64,000 bases of DNA from an uncultured Porphyromonadaceae bacterium (GTDB lineage: Bacteria > Bacteroidota > Bacteroidia > Bacteroidales > Muribaculaceae), in assembly GCA_902470475.1 (NCBI GenBank), contig CABRGT010000004.1, forward strand, positions 1 to 64,000, given 5' to 3'. Shown here one piece after another: positions 32,748-42,474 of this stretch. Numbering within the stretch: the first letter of the stretch is position 1; every line of letters starts with the position of its first letter. Both the position numbers and the translations under genes were made by a program. The notes beneath the pieces were generated by a model. It saw only the letters and a program-made list of their open reading frames with translations, did not search any database and had not been told where the DNA came from.

Positions 32748-34918
32748 TATTTCTTGACAAATTTACGTACAGAGCTGCCGCTGCGCACTATGTAGATACC
32801 GGCAGGAAGATCGGAGAGTTCTGTTGTACCGGCAGCAGCAGAAGCTACTTTCACACCCTGCAGGCTGAATACCTCCACCGGAGCGTCTGCTACAATCACG
32901 TCTCCGTCGGGAGCGACGGTCAGGCCGCCGCCAGGAATGTCGGCATCGGTAATACCGCCGGACAGATCAAGAGGCAGATTATAATAGTCAGTGCCGATAT
33001 GTGTGCGGGCACCGTCGAGATACGACACAGCCAGGAACGGGATGTCGGCGTCGGGATATACATATACACCTCCAAGGTTACCGCGTTCTTCAGGCAAGAG
33101 GGCAAGCAGCAGCCTGCCGTCGGGATTTGTTTCAGAGCGTGGCTGCGAGATATAACATTCCTCCTGGACGGATCCGTCGTCTTTACCGCGTTTGATCAGA
33201 ACAAGATATTCCATCTCGCTGTCGCTGTGGATGAGACCGGGCTGAAGTACGGAACCATTGATGAAGCACTGGGGATACATCACGTTGGTCCCGATATTCA
33301 CTTCGTCGGTACGGATATGCTGCCCCTGAGCGTCAAGCCATGCCACACGCAGATATACGATGTCATCCTCTTCGGAAGGCATGCGCAGTTCGGCGGCATA
33401 ACGATATGTATCACCGAACGGTACGCGGTCGATATTGGTGGTCATGGCGTCGGGATCAGAGTCCTCGACCTTGAGCATGTAGGGGAAACTGGCGACTGTC
33501 TTGCACGAATACATGTCTACAAAATTATACTGAGTGCCTGATTCGCCCGAACTTACAAAGAATACCTGAGGCTCCTTGCCGGGGATATCGGTCATGATAT
33601 TGAATCCGAGCACTTCCTCGAAAATGATCGAACGCTGCGTGCCGTCGGGATTGTAGATATAGAAATTGTTCACGCCGGATTCGGAAGCGAGGCTGACTTT
33701 GTCAGTACGACGCACGGTAAATGCGAACTTTCCGTCCGTACCATAATGCTTGTTGTCGATATCCTCGCGGTAGCGGAGATCGCCGATCGAATAGAACGAA
33801 GCCGTATAATCGCCTTCGGGCTTGACGACCGGAATGCGCGTCGTCTGTACAAGTTCTGTCTTTCCATCCTTGAGAGCATGGATCTCGATCAGCAGATTGT
33901 TGCTTTCGCGCTGTACTATATCGTCAAGATAACTGTAATATGGCGCGAAATAAGGATCCTCATACTGCGAATATATCAGATACGGCACGCCGTCGACTAT
34001 TTTACCGATCATGTACTGGGAACTTTCCTGATCGCCGGGCAGATTGAGATGAGGCACTTTGTGAGTGCTGACGATAGTCGGAGTTCCACCGGGAGCCGCC
34101 TTCTGATAAGTATCGAGCCGTATGTAGTTGCCGGTGTAATATTCCCACACGGCTTCTGTGCCATCCTTGTCGGCAGGATACTCACCGGATATAATTTCGT
34201 GCATCAGTGTCATATATATTTCTTCGGGGCCGCCCGGAACGGTGGCATCGAGAACATCCACTATGAGCTCAGGCATAGAATACACGATCTTGTCATATCC
34301 CTCGCCGTCCTTCTCACCATCAAGCTGATACACGACAGTACGGTAATGGTTTACGCCCGGAGTGGTCGAATTCACTGCAAGGCCGAGAGCTATCTCGATC
34401 TTGTCATCGTCGTTAAAGAAATGTCTGGTGACAAGCGGCAGCACATCGCACTGAGGCACACGGACCTCGTCATCGGCATAGCGCATCTTGTCGTCGATCC
34501 GGCCGACAAGCCTGTGGTTTTCGTCATAGATACTGATGTGATATGCCTGAAGAACATATTCGGTGAAATATTGGTTATGTACGATCTCTTTGTTATCAAG
34601 ATTGATCGTGTAGTACCACAGCTTGCCGTCAGGGCCGTCGATATCTCCGCCGTTGTTCGACATAGCGAGCGTATGATCCGGACTGTAGCCGTCGGCTGTG
34701 ACGGCACGCCACGGTTCGGAAAATACGGCGCGGTTGTTTGCCGCGATGCGGGATGATCGCTCGCCCGCGAAGGCAGCATGATCATTGTGAAGACGGTAGA
34801 TCTGCTTCGTAAGATCTATTGCGCCTGTAGTATTCACTGCAATTGCAGCTCCTGCCGCCGAATATAAAAAAATAACGGCAGCCCCAGCCAGTAATGCCGG
34901 CATGGATAGTTTCTTCAT
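32747..34918 (-). CDS. large secreted protein with T9SS-style C-terminal domain, first gene of the C10 operon
   Basis: The 723-residue protein starts at ATG 34918 (MKKLSMPALLAG); the longer frame from 34996 runs through the promoter. The N-terminal hydrophobic segment (about 5-25) is a signal peptide. The body is rich in Asp, Tyr and beta strands without a recognised domain. The C terminus (VFSLQGVKVAS, DLPAGIYIVRSG, KFVKK) is a clear sorting-type domain. Its stop codon overlaps the start of the C10 protease. A substrate, chaperone or surface partner of the protease is possible but unsupported. Confidence 0.75.
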   Translation of the reverse strand: MKKLSMPALLAGAAVIFLYSAAGAAIAVNTTGAIDLTKQIYRLHNDHAAFAGERSSRIAANNRAVFSEPWRAVTADGYSPDHTLAMSNNGGDIDGPDGKLWYYTINLDNKEIVHNQYFTEYVLQAYHISIYDENHRLVGRIDDKMRYADDEVRVPQCDVLPLVTRHFFNDDDKIEIALGLAVNSTTPGVNHYRTVVYQLDGEKDGEGYDKIVYSMPELIVDVLDATVPGGPEEIYMTLMHEIISGEYPADKDGTEAVWEYYTGNYIRLDTYQKAAPGGTPTIVSTHKVPHLNLPGDQESSQYMIGKIVDGVPYLIYSQYEDPYFAPYYSYLDDIVQRESNNLLIEIHALKDGKTELVQTTRIPVVKPEGDYTASFYSIGDLRYREDIDNKHYGTDGKFAFTVRRTDKVSLASESGVNNFYIYNPDGTQRSIIFEEVLGFNIMTDIPGKEPQVFFVSSGESGTQYNFVDMYSCKTVASFPYMLKVEDSDPDAMTTNIDRVPFGDTYRYAAELRMPSEEDDIVYLRVAWLDAQGQHIRTDEVNIGTNVMYPQCFINGSVLQPGLIHSDSEMEYLVLIKRGKDDGSVQEECYISQPRSETNPDGRLLLALLPEERGNLGGVYVYPDADIPFLAVSYLDGARTHIGTDYYNLPLDLSGGITDADIPGGGLTVAPDGDVIVADAPVEVFSLQGVKVASAAAGTTELSDLPAGIYIVRSGSSVRKFVKK

Positions 34919-34993
34919 CGGTTTATTATGTTTTATTGATTGGAAATGATCGACTGTAACGTATTGTGTATATGCCATCGGAGATGCACGCGG

Positions 34994-35023
34994 CAAAGGT
35001 ATGAATATTTTTCAAAATATCAA
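34994..35023 (-). promoter_or_regulatory. promoter of the C10 protease operon
   Basis: On the minus strand, TTG (plus caa at 35021-35023) and TACCTTTG (plus CAAAGGTA at 34994-35001) are 19 bases apart. The leader is about 70 bases. Confidence 0.65.
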
Positions 35024-35129
35024 CAATTTTATCACATTTTTCAGAATCGTTTACGGCATTTTCCCTACATTTTTTAATTTTTTACTTAATTTAACTGCTA
35101 AAATGTCATTTTTAACATGGAAAAATCAT

Positions 35130-35137
35130 TAACTTTG
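35130..35137 (+). promoter_or_regulatory. -7 element of ribD
   Basis: TAACTTTG ends only 12 bases before the ATG at 35150, so the mRNA leader would be about 5 bases. No room is left for an FMN riboswitch. Confidence 0.5.
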
Positions 35138-35149
35138 TAACAGCAAAAT

Positions 35150-36169
35150 ATGAAAATCGATCCGAAATATATGCAGCGGGCGCTCGAGCTTGCCGCCCAT
35201 GGCCGGGGGGCTACCACGCCCAACCCGATGGTAGGCGCAGTCATCGTCGCGCCCGATGGCCGCATAATTGGCGAAGGATACCACCGGCGGTGCGGAGAGG
35301 CACATGCCGAGGTCAACGCCATAAGCTCGGTCAGTACTGCCGACAGACCTCTGCTCGCCGATGCCACCATGTACGTGACGCTGGAGCCATGCTCGCACTA
35401 CGGCAAAACGCCTCCATGCGCCGAACTGATAATCCGCACCGGAATTCCGCGTGTAGTGGTCGGAGCCACCGATCCGTTCGTCAGTGTCTCCGGCCGTGGC
35501 ATAGCCATGCTCCGCGAGGCCGGCATAGAAGTGGCCACAGGTGTGATGGCGGAAGAATCAAGACGACTCAACGCGCGCTTCATGACGGCACACGAGCAGC
35601 AGCGACCATGGATTACTCTCAAATGGGCCCAGTCGGCCGACGGATTCATCGACAGCGACCGCCCCGACGGCCGCCCTCACCGGTTCTCAAGCACACTCAC
35701 ACAGACGCTGACACACCGTCTGCGTTCGCTCCACGACGCCATACTGGTCGGTTCCGGCACTGTAATAGCCGACAGCCCCCGCCTCGACTGCCGGCTGTGG
35801 CCGACCGTACGGCAGCCGCGTCCAGTGATTCTCGACAGGCGCCGCCGCATCGGTCCCGACAAAATATCCACGGCAACCGAACCGCTGATCATGACCGACG
35901 GCTCCGATCTGCGCGGCATCATGTCATCATTATATAGTAATGGTGTCACCTCCGTATTGGTCGAAGGTGGAGCCGCTGTACTGCAATCCTTTATAGACTC
36001 AGGACTATGGGATGTCGCCCGGGTGGAGACTTCGCCCGAACGACTCGTCACACACGGTACCGTACACGCCCCGATACTTACAGCTCAGGCAGTCCACTCC
36101 GAATGTTTCGGAGGTAACCGTGTAGACATATTCTCCAATAATGGGCTGTTTAGCGTTAAAAACCTATAA
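35150..36169 (+). CDS. ribD: bifunctional riboflavin deaminase/reductase RibD
   Basis: The 339-residue enzyme performs the second and third steps of riboflavin synthesis. The N-terminal zinc deaminase domain shows HAEVNAI (near residue 51) and EPCSHYGKTPPC (near 78-89), and PNPMVGAVIV is the usual substrate loop. The C-terminal NADPH reductase domain (about 150-335) carries TLKWAQSADG and VLVEGGAAV. It stands alone with a very short leader; other rib genes are not in the window. Confidence 0.93.
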   Translation: MKIDPKYMQRALELAAHGRGATTPNPMVGAVIVAPDGRIIGEGYHRRCGEAHAEVNAISSVSTADRPLLADATMYVTLEPCSHYGKTPPCAELIIRTGIPRVVVGATDPFVSVSGRGIAMLREAGIEVATGVMAEESRRLNARFMTAHEQQRPWITLKWAQSADGFIDSDRPDGRPHRFSSTLTQTLTHRLRSLHDAILVGSGTVIADSPRLDCRLWPTVRQPRPVILDRRRRIGPDKISTATEPLIMTDGSDLRGIMSSLYSNGVTSVLVEGGAAVLQSFIDSGLWDVARVETSPERLVTHGTVHAPILTAQAVHSECFGGNRVDIFSNNGLFSVKNL

Positions 36170-36229
36170 AATTCGCACTTTTCCCATCATTTATCGCACT
36201 TCCATAGCCCTAATTTTCGTGCGAAGTTA

Positions 36230-36237
36230 TAACTTTG
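36230..36237 (+). promoter_or_regulatory. -7 element of the DUF6242 lipoprotein gene
   Basis: TAACTTTG is an exact match, 23 bases before the ATG at 36261. No good -33 element was seen. Confidence 0.5.
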
Positions 36238-36260
36238 CAAACTGAAATATATTGTTCATC

Positions 36261-37733
36261 ATGATTAAGAAGCTTGCAATAAGTTTTGCTGTGGGAGTCT
36301 CGGCAGCCGCTTTGGCATCGTGTAATTCCTCGTCAACCGACTATGTCGAAGAGACTTACTCGGCGGCAGCCGTGCGTACATTCCACTTAAGCAAAAATGA
36401 CAGCATACTGGCCAACCTCGACTCCGTATTCTTCTCCATCGACCTCATCAAAGGGCAGATATACAATGCCACGCCGATGCCTTACGGCACGAAAGTGACA
36501 GCTCTGACTCCGGTGATAACGTCGCTCAACGGATTCTCCGTAGCCGAACTCACCGTCAAACGCGCCGGGAAGTCGGATACGACATACAACTACATAACCA
36601 ATTCATCCGACACCATCGACTTCACGAATCCGGTGAAACTCCGCGTGGTGTCGCCCGACGGCCTGTGCGAGCGCACATACACTATCACGGTCAACGTCTA
36701 CGCCGAGAATACCGACTCCCTGGCATGGGATCAGCTCGACCGACGTACGCTTCCCTCATCATTCCCATATCCCACCGAACAGCACACGGTGCGCCAGAAT
36801 AATACATTGCATTGCCTCACCGCCTATCAGGGCGCGTACTGTATGGCCACTCTTCAGGGAAGCCTCGACGCCATCACCGGTTCCGGCTCAGATCTGGGCG
36901 AATGGGACAAAAGAAACATATCATTTCCAGCATCGCCGCGTCTGTCGACTTTCACTGCCACTGACGACGCCCTCTATATAATCTGCGAGGACGGACTGCT
37001 CTACCGCTCGACCGATACCGGTGCGACCTGGACCTCTACCGGCTGTGCATGGTCGACGATCTACGGCGGATACGGCACTACGCTCACAGGCGCCGCTACC
37101 GACAACTCCGGCAACTGGACCCTGCAGACATACCCTGGAACAAAATCGACACCGATACCGCAGGATATGCCCGTGAACGGCACCTCTCCCGCTGTGATCT
37201 ATTCGTTCGCAATGAGCGACACTCCGCAGATGCTGATCGTCGGAGGCCGCAAAAAGGATGGTTCTCTTTCGGCCGACACCTGGGGCTATGATGGTTCGTC
37301 GTGGGCAAAGATATCCCGGCGCGGACTGCCTGAAGGCCTGGAAGGCATGACTGTGGCACCCTACTACACCATCAGTACGGCCGCCGACTGGACTACACGC
37401 TCGATTCCCACTCTGGTGGCCATCGGAGGCCGTAAAGCCGACGGCAAGAACAACACCACAGTATATATATCCAATGACTACGGCATCAACTGGGCCAAGG
37501 CGGGTCCGAGTCTCCAGCTCCCGACATACATCCCGGCGATGTACGGCGCCCAGACGTTCACCATATCGTCCACTCTTTCAGGCTCGATCTATCGGCCTGC
37601 CATAAAAGTCCCGAGTGAGACGTGGAAAGTGCCCTACATCTACATGTTCGGCGGCATCAACGAAAGCGGCCAGACGTCCAACAACGTATGGCGCGGCGTA
37701 ATCAATCTGTTAAGCCTCAAACCAGTAGAATGA
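36261..37733 (+). CDS. DUF6242-type lipoprotein
   Basis: The 490-residue protein has a lipoprotein signal peptide with lipobox ALASC, so it is anchored in the membrane. An N-terminal beta domain follows, then repeated blade-like motifs (LLYRSTDTGATWTSTG, YISNDYGINWAKAG) typical of a sialidase-like beta-propeller. This layout matches proteins called DUF6242 in Bacteroides; function is unknown. It lies 7 bases before the DUF6089 outer-membrane gene and may be the first gene of the uppS-bamA operon. The ATG at 36261 is preferred over an in-frame TTG at 36252. Confidence 0.7.
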   Translation: MIKKLAISFAVGVSAAALASCNSSSTDYVEETYSAAAVRTFHLSKNDSILANLDSVFFSIDLIKGQIYNATPMPYGTKVTALTPVITSLNGFSVAELTVKRAGKSDTTYNYITNSSDTIDFTNPVKLRVVSPDGLCERTYTITVNVYAENTDSLAWDQLDRRTLPSSFPYPTEQHTVRQNNTLHCLTAYQGAYCMATLQGSLDAITGSGSDLGEWDKRNISFPASPRLSTFTATDDALYIICEDGLLYRSTDTGATWTSTGCAWSTIYGGYGTTLTGAATDNSGNWTLQTYPGTKSTPIPQDMPVNGTSPAVIYSFAMSDTPQMLIVGGRKKDGSLSADTWGYDGSSWAKISRRGLPEGLEGMTVAPYYTISTAADWTTRSIPTLVAIGGRKADGKNNTTVYISNDYGINWAKAGPSLQLPTYIPAMYGAQTFTISSTLSGSIYRPAIKVPSETWKVPYIYMFGGINESGQTSNNVWRGVINLLSLKPVE

Positions 37734-37740
37734 TCGGCTG

Positions 37741-38439
37741 ATGTCATCGATCCGATTACATATCACCGCTCTCATGCTTCTTGCCGCAGGTACCGTTGCC
37801 GGGTGCTTCGCGCAAGCTCCCACGGCGCCCTACAAGTTCGACTTCGGCGCCAATATCGGCATGAGCGGATATATCGGCGACGCCAACTCATCCAACCCCT
37901 TCAAGCATCCAGGATTCACGGCCGACGCCGCCGGGCGCTACATAATCGACACTCGCTGGGCCGTGCGCGCCTCGCTGGGCATGCAGACACTCAGCGGCAA
38001 CACAGCCGACATATCGAACGTGCTGCCCGACGGCGCACACTATGAATTTACCTCCACGGTCATTGATCTCAACGTACGCGGTGAAGCCAACTTCTTCCCG
38101 TACGGCATCGGCGAGACCTACAAGCGGCTGAAACGCTGGACTCCCTATCTGGCCGTCGGAATAGGCATGGGCATAGCCACCAGCGGCGGCAAAACATCCG
38201 TAGCCCCTACCTTGCCGATGGCTTTCGGATTCAAATACAAGCCACGCGAACGCATCAACCTCTTCATCGAATTCTCGATGACCAAGATATTCAGCGACCA
38301 TGTCGACGGGCCCGACCTCGCCGACATAAACCTGATAAAAACAGATTTTTATAAAAACACCGACTGGGTTTCACGGCTCACCGTCGGCATTTCTTATGAA
38401 TTCGGCAAGCGTTGCGAGACCTGCCACTATGTAGACTGA
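37741..38439 (+). CDS. outer-membrane beta-barrel protein, DUF6089 type
   Basis: The 232-residue protein has a signal peptide (about 1-25, ending CFAQ) followed by amphipathic strands of an eight-stranded barrel (FGANIGMSGYIGD, WTPYLAVGIGMGIA). Proteins of this type precede uppS and bamA in many Bacteroidales. Its stop is 5 bases before the uppS ATG. A role in envelope assembly is inferred from position only. Confidence 0.7.
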   Translation: MSSIRLHITALMLLAAGTVAGCFAQAPTAPYKFDFGANIGMSGYIGDANSSNPFKHPGFTADAAGRYIIDTRWAVRASLGMQTLSGNTADISNVLPDGAHYEFTSTVIDLNVRGEANFFPYGIGETYKRLKRWTPYLAVGIGMGIATSGGKTSVAPTLPMAFGFKYKPRERINLFIEFSMTKIFSDHVDGPDLADINLIKTDFYKNTDWVSRLTVGISYEFGKRCETCHYVD

Positions 38440-38444
38440 CGCCC

Positions 38445-39194
38445 ATGAATTTACCAGAAAATTTCGATCCGAATCGAGTTCCGGCCCATATAGCCATCAT
38501 AATGGACGGAAACGGCCGCTGGGCTACCGAACGGGGATTCGACCGCTCGGCAGGCCACGTCGAAGGTGTCGCAACGGTACGCCGCATCACCGAAGCAGCC
38601 TCCGAACTCGGAGTAAAATACCTCACACTCTATACCTTCTCGACCGAGAACTGGAACAGACCCAAAGCAGAGGTCGACACGCTGATGCACCTGATCGTAA
38701 GCGCCATCGAACGTGAAACCCCGGACCTGATAAAAAACAACGTGTCGCTGCGCGTAATCGGTGACACGGCCCGTATGCCGGAGGAGGCCCGCGCGCGTCT
38801 GGAACAATGCATATCCGACACTTCCCATTGTACCGGCCTGCGCCTGGTGCTCGCGATCAGCTACTCTGCGCGCTGGGACATCGTCAACGCCTCCCGACAG
38901 ATTGCCGCAGAAGCAGCAGACGGCTCGCTCAACCCTGAAAATATCGACAGCACTACCCTCTCGACCCGCCTGTCGACCGCATTTATGCCCGATCCCGATC
39001 TGCTTATCCGCACCGGCGGCGACCTCCGCATCAGCAACTTCCTCTTATGGGAGATCGCATACACAGAGATTTTCGTCACCCCCACATACTGGCCGGCTTT
39101 CACCAAGGACGATTTCGCCCGGGCGATAGCCGACTACCAACAACGCCAGCGCCGCTTCGGCCTAACCGGCGATCAAGTCACCAACCGCCAATGA
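38445..39194 (+). CDS. uppS: isoprenyl transferase (undecaprenyl diphosphate synthase)
   Basis: The 249-residue cytoplasmic enzyme makes undecaprenyl diphosphate, the lipid carrier for peptidoglycan and surface polysaccharides. The start at 38445 (MNLPENFDPN) sits just before the conserved IAIIMDGNGRWA with catalytic Asp. YTFSTENW and the C-terminal DLLIRTGGDLRISNFLLW are intact. Its TGA overlaps the ATG of bamA (ATGA). Confidence 0.95.
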   Translation: MNLPENFDPNRVPAHIAIIMDGNGRWATERGFDRSAGHVEGVATVRRITEAASELGVKYLTLYTFSTENWNRPKAEVDTLMHLIVSAIERETPDLIKNNVSLRVIGDTARMPEEARARLEQCISDTSHCTGLRLVLAISYSARWDIVNASRQIAAEAADGSLNPENIDSTTLSTRLSTAFMPDPDLLIRTGGDLRISNFLLWEIAYTEIFVTPTYWPAFTKDDFARAIADYQQRQRRFGLTGDQVTNRQ

Positions 39195-41854
39195 ATTCAT
39201 TTCACGTTATGCGCCATAAACTGATTCAAATTCTGCTCGTCATATCGGCCTGCCTGTGCTGGTCAGCCGCCCAGGCACAGACCGAAACAGACACAATCTT
39301 CAATCCGACCGTCGTTTACACGACCATGCCGCGAACCTACGAGATCGCGGATATACGCGTCGAAGGCGCACCCAACTATGATCCGGACATCATATTGGGA
39401 TATGCCGGACTCAAGATCGGCGAACGTGTCACAATACCCGGCGACGACATCACACAGGCAACAAAGCGTCTGATGCGCCAGGGACTCTTCCAGCAGGCCC
39501 GCTTCTCTCTCGACAAGGTCTACGGTGACAAAGCCTGGATCATCCTTCAGGTCACTCCCCAGCCCCGAATTTCGCAAGTGAATTACATCGGCATGAAAAA
39601 AGGCGAACGCGACGAGTTGCAGAACCGCCTCAATCTGATGAAAGGCAACCAGATCACGCAGAATATCGTCAATCGCGCCAAACTCATCGTCGAGAAATTC
39701 TTCCGCGACAAAGGCTTCTCAAACGCCCAGGTCAACATCACGCTGCACGAGGATCTCTCGGCTCCCGGCGAAATGATCGTCGACATCGCCGTGGACAAGC
39801 GCGACAAGATGCGCGTGCACAAGATCTATATCACCGGCAACACTGTCATGTCCGACAACAAGATCCAGCGCGTGATGAAGAAAACCAACGAAAACGGCAA
39901 GATTCTCAACCTCTTCCGTCAGAAAAAATTCGTCCGCAGCGACTACGAGAACGACCTCGACCTCATACTCAAGAAATACAACGAGATGGGCTACCGCGAC
40001 GCACGCATCGTGGCCGACAGCGTCGTGCAATACTCCGACAACCGTGTCGACGTCTATATAACCATCGACGAGGGACAGCGCTACTATATCAAGGATATAT
40101 CCTGGGTGGGCAACACGCTCTATCCTTCGGAAGTCCTCAACGAATTCCTCGGAATGGTTCCCGGCGATGTCTATAACCAGACGCAGATGAACAAACGCCT
40201 CACCGAAGACGATGATGCCGTATCGAACCTCTACATGGACCGCGGCTATCTGTTCTTCGACCTCGTGCCGATCGAACGTGAAGTGACCGGCGACTCCATT
40301 TCGCTGGAAATGCGCATGGTCGAAGGTCCGCAGGCCCGTATCAACAACGTCATCATCAACGGCAACGACCGCCTTTACGAAAAAGTGATCCGTCGCGAGC
40401 TCCGTGTCCGTCCGGGCGAACTGTTCAGCAAGAGCGACCTGATGCGCTCGGCCCGTGAAATCGCGCAGACCGGCCATTTCAACCCCGAAAACATGGACAT
40501 CCGCCCCGAGCCGAACGAAGAGAACGGAACCGTTGACCTTGTATTCAATCTCGAATCGAAAGCCAACGACCAGATCGAATTCTCGATGGGCTGGGGCCAG
40601 ACGGGCATCATCGGCAAACTGTCGCTGAAATTCACCAACTTCTCGATCAAAAACCTGTTCTATCCGTCGACCTACAAAGGCATCATACCGCAGGGCGAAG
40701 GACAGACATTCACAATATCCGCACAGACCAACGCCCGCTACTATCAGGCCTACTCGATATCGTTCCTGGATCCATGGTTCGGCGGCAAGCGCCCCAACTC
40801 GCTTTCGTTCTCGGCCTACTACAGCCGTCAGACGGGTGTAAACTCTTCGTTCTATAACTCACGCTGGGCATCGGGCGGCTACTACAACCCCTACAGCTAC
40901 GGGTATGGCTACGGATACGGCTACGATGATTATTATCAGAATTCGTACCAGCAGTCGTACGACCCCAACAAGGTGCTCCAGATGGTGGGCGTGAACATTG
41001 GCTTCGGAAAACGCCTCAAGTGGCCCGACGACTTCTTCACCTTCACCGCCGAGCTCGGTTACAACTGGTACTACCTGAAGAACTGGGACTATCTGTATTA
41101 CATGAACAACGGCACATCCAACGCACTGGTACTGGGCCTTACACTTGCCCGCAACTCGATCGACAACCCGATCTACACCCGAAGCGGCTCGCAGTTCTCT
41201 CTGAACCTGTCGCTGACTCCTCCGGCCTCACTTTTCGGCAAGAAAGACTGGAAAGCCATCTCCGAGGTAGCCAACTCCGACAGCGAGGCTGCCGCCGGAG
41301 CCAAGAAAGAAATGTACCGCTGGATCGAATACTGGAAACTCCGCTTCAAGTCGCGTACGTACACCCCGCTGTGCAACGCCGACGGGACGTACACCCCGGT
41401 GCTGATGACACGCGCCGACTTCGGTCTGCTCGGCTCATACAACCGCTACCTTAAATCGCCGTTCGAAACCTTCTACGTCGGCGGCGACGGCATGTCGGGT
41501 TCTTACACCTACGCCACCGAGACCATCGCGCTCCGCGGCTATGACAACGGCGCATTCACCCCGTGGGGCAAGGACGGCTATGCATATACCCGCATGGCAC
41601 TCGAGCTTCATTTCCCGCTGATGCTCCAGCCCACCACCACAATCTATGCCCTGGCATTCGCCGAAGCCGGCAACGCCTGGACCAGCGTAAGCAAGTTCAA
41701 TCCCTTCGAGCTCAAGCGAAGCGCCGGCGCCGGTGTCCGCATCTTCCTGCCTATGGTCGGCATGATGGGTATCGACTGGGCCTACGGCTTCGACCGCGTC
41801 GAAGGCTACAAGGGAGGCTCACACTTCCACTTCATCCTGGGCCAGGAATTCTAA
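39191..41854 (+). CDS. bamA: outer-membrane protein assembly factor BamA
   Basis: The 887-residue protein inserts beta-barrel proteins into the outer membrane. The start is ATG 39191, which overlaps the uppS stop and gives a signal peptide ending AQAQ; a longer frame from 39047 lies inside uppS. Five POTRA domains fill about residues 50-450, and a 16-stranded barrel follows, with the lid-loop region near VEGPQARINN to LVFNLESK and a terminal Phe (FILGQEF). An unusual Tyr-Gly-rich stretch lies in an early barrel loop (about residues 568-590). Skp-like chaperone genes follow, consistent with a dedicated biogenesis operon. Confidence 0.94.
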   Translation: MNSFHVMRHKLIQILLVISACLCWSAAQAQTETDTIFNPTVVYTTMPRTYEIADIRVEGAPNYDPDIILGYAGLKIGERVTIPGDDITQATKRLMRQGLFQQARFSLDKVYGDKAWIILQVTPQPRISQVNYIGMKKGERDELQNRLNLMKGNQITQNIVNRAKLIVEKFFRDKGFSNAQVNITLHEDLSAPGEMIVDIAVDKRDKMRVHKIYITGNTVMSDNKIQRVMKKTNENGKILNLFRQKKFVRSDYENDLDLILKKYNEMGYRDARIVADSVVQYSDNRVDVYITIDEGQRYYIKDISWVGNTLYPSEVLNEFLGMVPGDVYNQTQMNKRLTEDDDAVSNLYMDRGYLFFDLVPIEREVTGDSISLEMRMVEGPQARINNVIINGNDRLYEKVIRRELRVRPGELFSKSDLMRSAREIAQTGHFNPENMDIRPEPNEENGTVDLVFNLESKANDQIEFSMGWGQTGIIGKLSLKFTNFSIKNLFYPSTYKGIIPQGEGQTFTISAQTNARYYQAYSISFLDPWFGGKRPNSLSFSAYYSRQTGVNSSFYNSRWASGGYYNPYSYGYGYGYGYDDYYQNSYQQSYDPNKVLQMVGVNIGFGKRLKWPDDFFTFTAELGYNWYYLKNWDYLYYMNNGTSNALVLGLTLARNSIDNPIYTRSGSQFSLNLSLTPPASLFGKKDWKAISEVANSDSEAAAGAKKEMYRWIEYWKLRFKSRTYTPLCNADGTYTPVLMTRADFGLLGSYNRYLKSPFETFYVGGDGMSGSYTYATETIALRGYDNGAFTPWGKDGYAYTRMALELHFPLMLQPTTTIYALAFAEAGNAWTSVSKFNPFELKRSAGAGVRIFLPMVGMMGIDWAYGFDRVEGYKGGSHFHFILGQEF
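40892..40930 (+). repeat. Tyr-Gly dipeptide repeat inside bamA
   Basis: Alternating TAC/TAT and GGN codons encode YSYGYGYGYGYDD in a predicted extracellular loop. The codons vary within the run, so it is not a recent perfect tandem repeat. Confidence 0.6.
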
Positions 41855-41927
41855 TTCACCGCACCGCGTAAACCTTTTTGAATCTTAAACGTCTTAAACA
41901 TTATAACACTTTAATGAATTAGGCAAC

Positions 41928-42446
41928 ATGAAAAAACTCATCCTCACGCTGACACTCGTCATTGCCGGCATTTTCACGGCATCAGCCCAGAAATTCGCTT
42001 TGGTCGACATGGAATATATACTCCGCAACATACCTTCGTACGAAATGGCGTCCGAGCAGCTCAACCAGCTCTCACAACGCTGGCAGCGCGAAGTCGAGGC
42101 CGTAGGCAAGGAAGCCGAAACCATGTATCAGAACTTTCTTGCCGACAAGGTATTCCTGACCGACGACCAGATCAAAGCCCGCGAGCAGGAGATAGTCAAC
42201 AAGGAAAAGGAAGCCACCGACCTGCGTTACAAATATTTCGGACCGGAAGGCGAGCTATACAACAAGCGTCTGTCGCTTCTTAAGCCCATCCAGGACGAAG
42301 TCTATGAGGCCATCAAGCAGGTGGCCCAGCAGCGCGGATATCAGGCCATATTCGACCGCGCCTCGTCGTCGGACATAATATTCGCATCACCGTCAATCGA
42401 CATCTCAAACGAGGTGCTCAATCGACTTGGATACGGCCAGAACTGA
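41928..42446 (+). CDS. OmpH/Skp-family periplasmic chaperone, copy 1
   Basis: The 172-residue protein has a signal peptide (about 1-19, ending SAQ), a short beta segment (KFALVDMEYIL) and a long coiled-coil region (about 45-130), the jellyfish-like Skp layout. Skp holds unfolded outer-membrane proteins for delivery to BamA. It follows bamA by 73 bases and precedes a paralogue by 28 bases. Confidence 0.9.
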   Translation: MKKLILTLTLVIAGIFTASAQKFALVDMEYILRNIPSYEMASEQLNQLSQRWQREVEAVGKEAETMYQNFLADKVFLTDDQIKAREQEIVNKEKEATDLRYKYFGPEGELYNKRLSLLKPIQDEVYEAIKQVAQQRGYQAIFDRASSSDIIFASPSIDISNEVLNRLGYGQN

Positions 42447-42474
42447 TAATATCAACACATAAACCATTTATATC

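Noticed and set aside
35130..35150. FMN riboswitch before ribD
   Set aside because: The promoter leaves a leader of about 5 bases, too short for any riboswitch.
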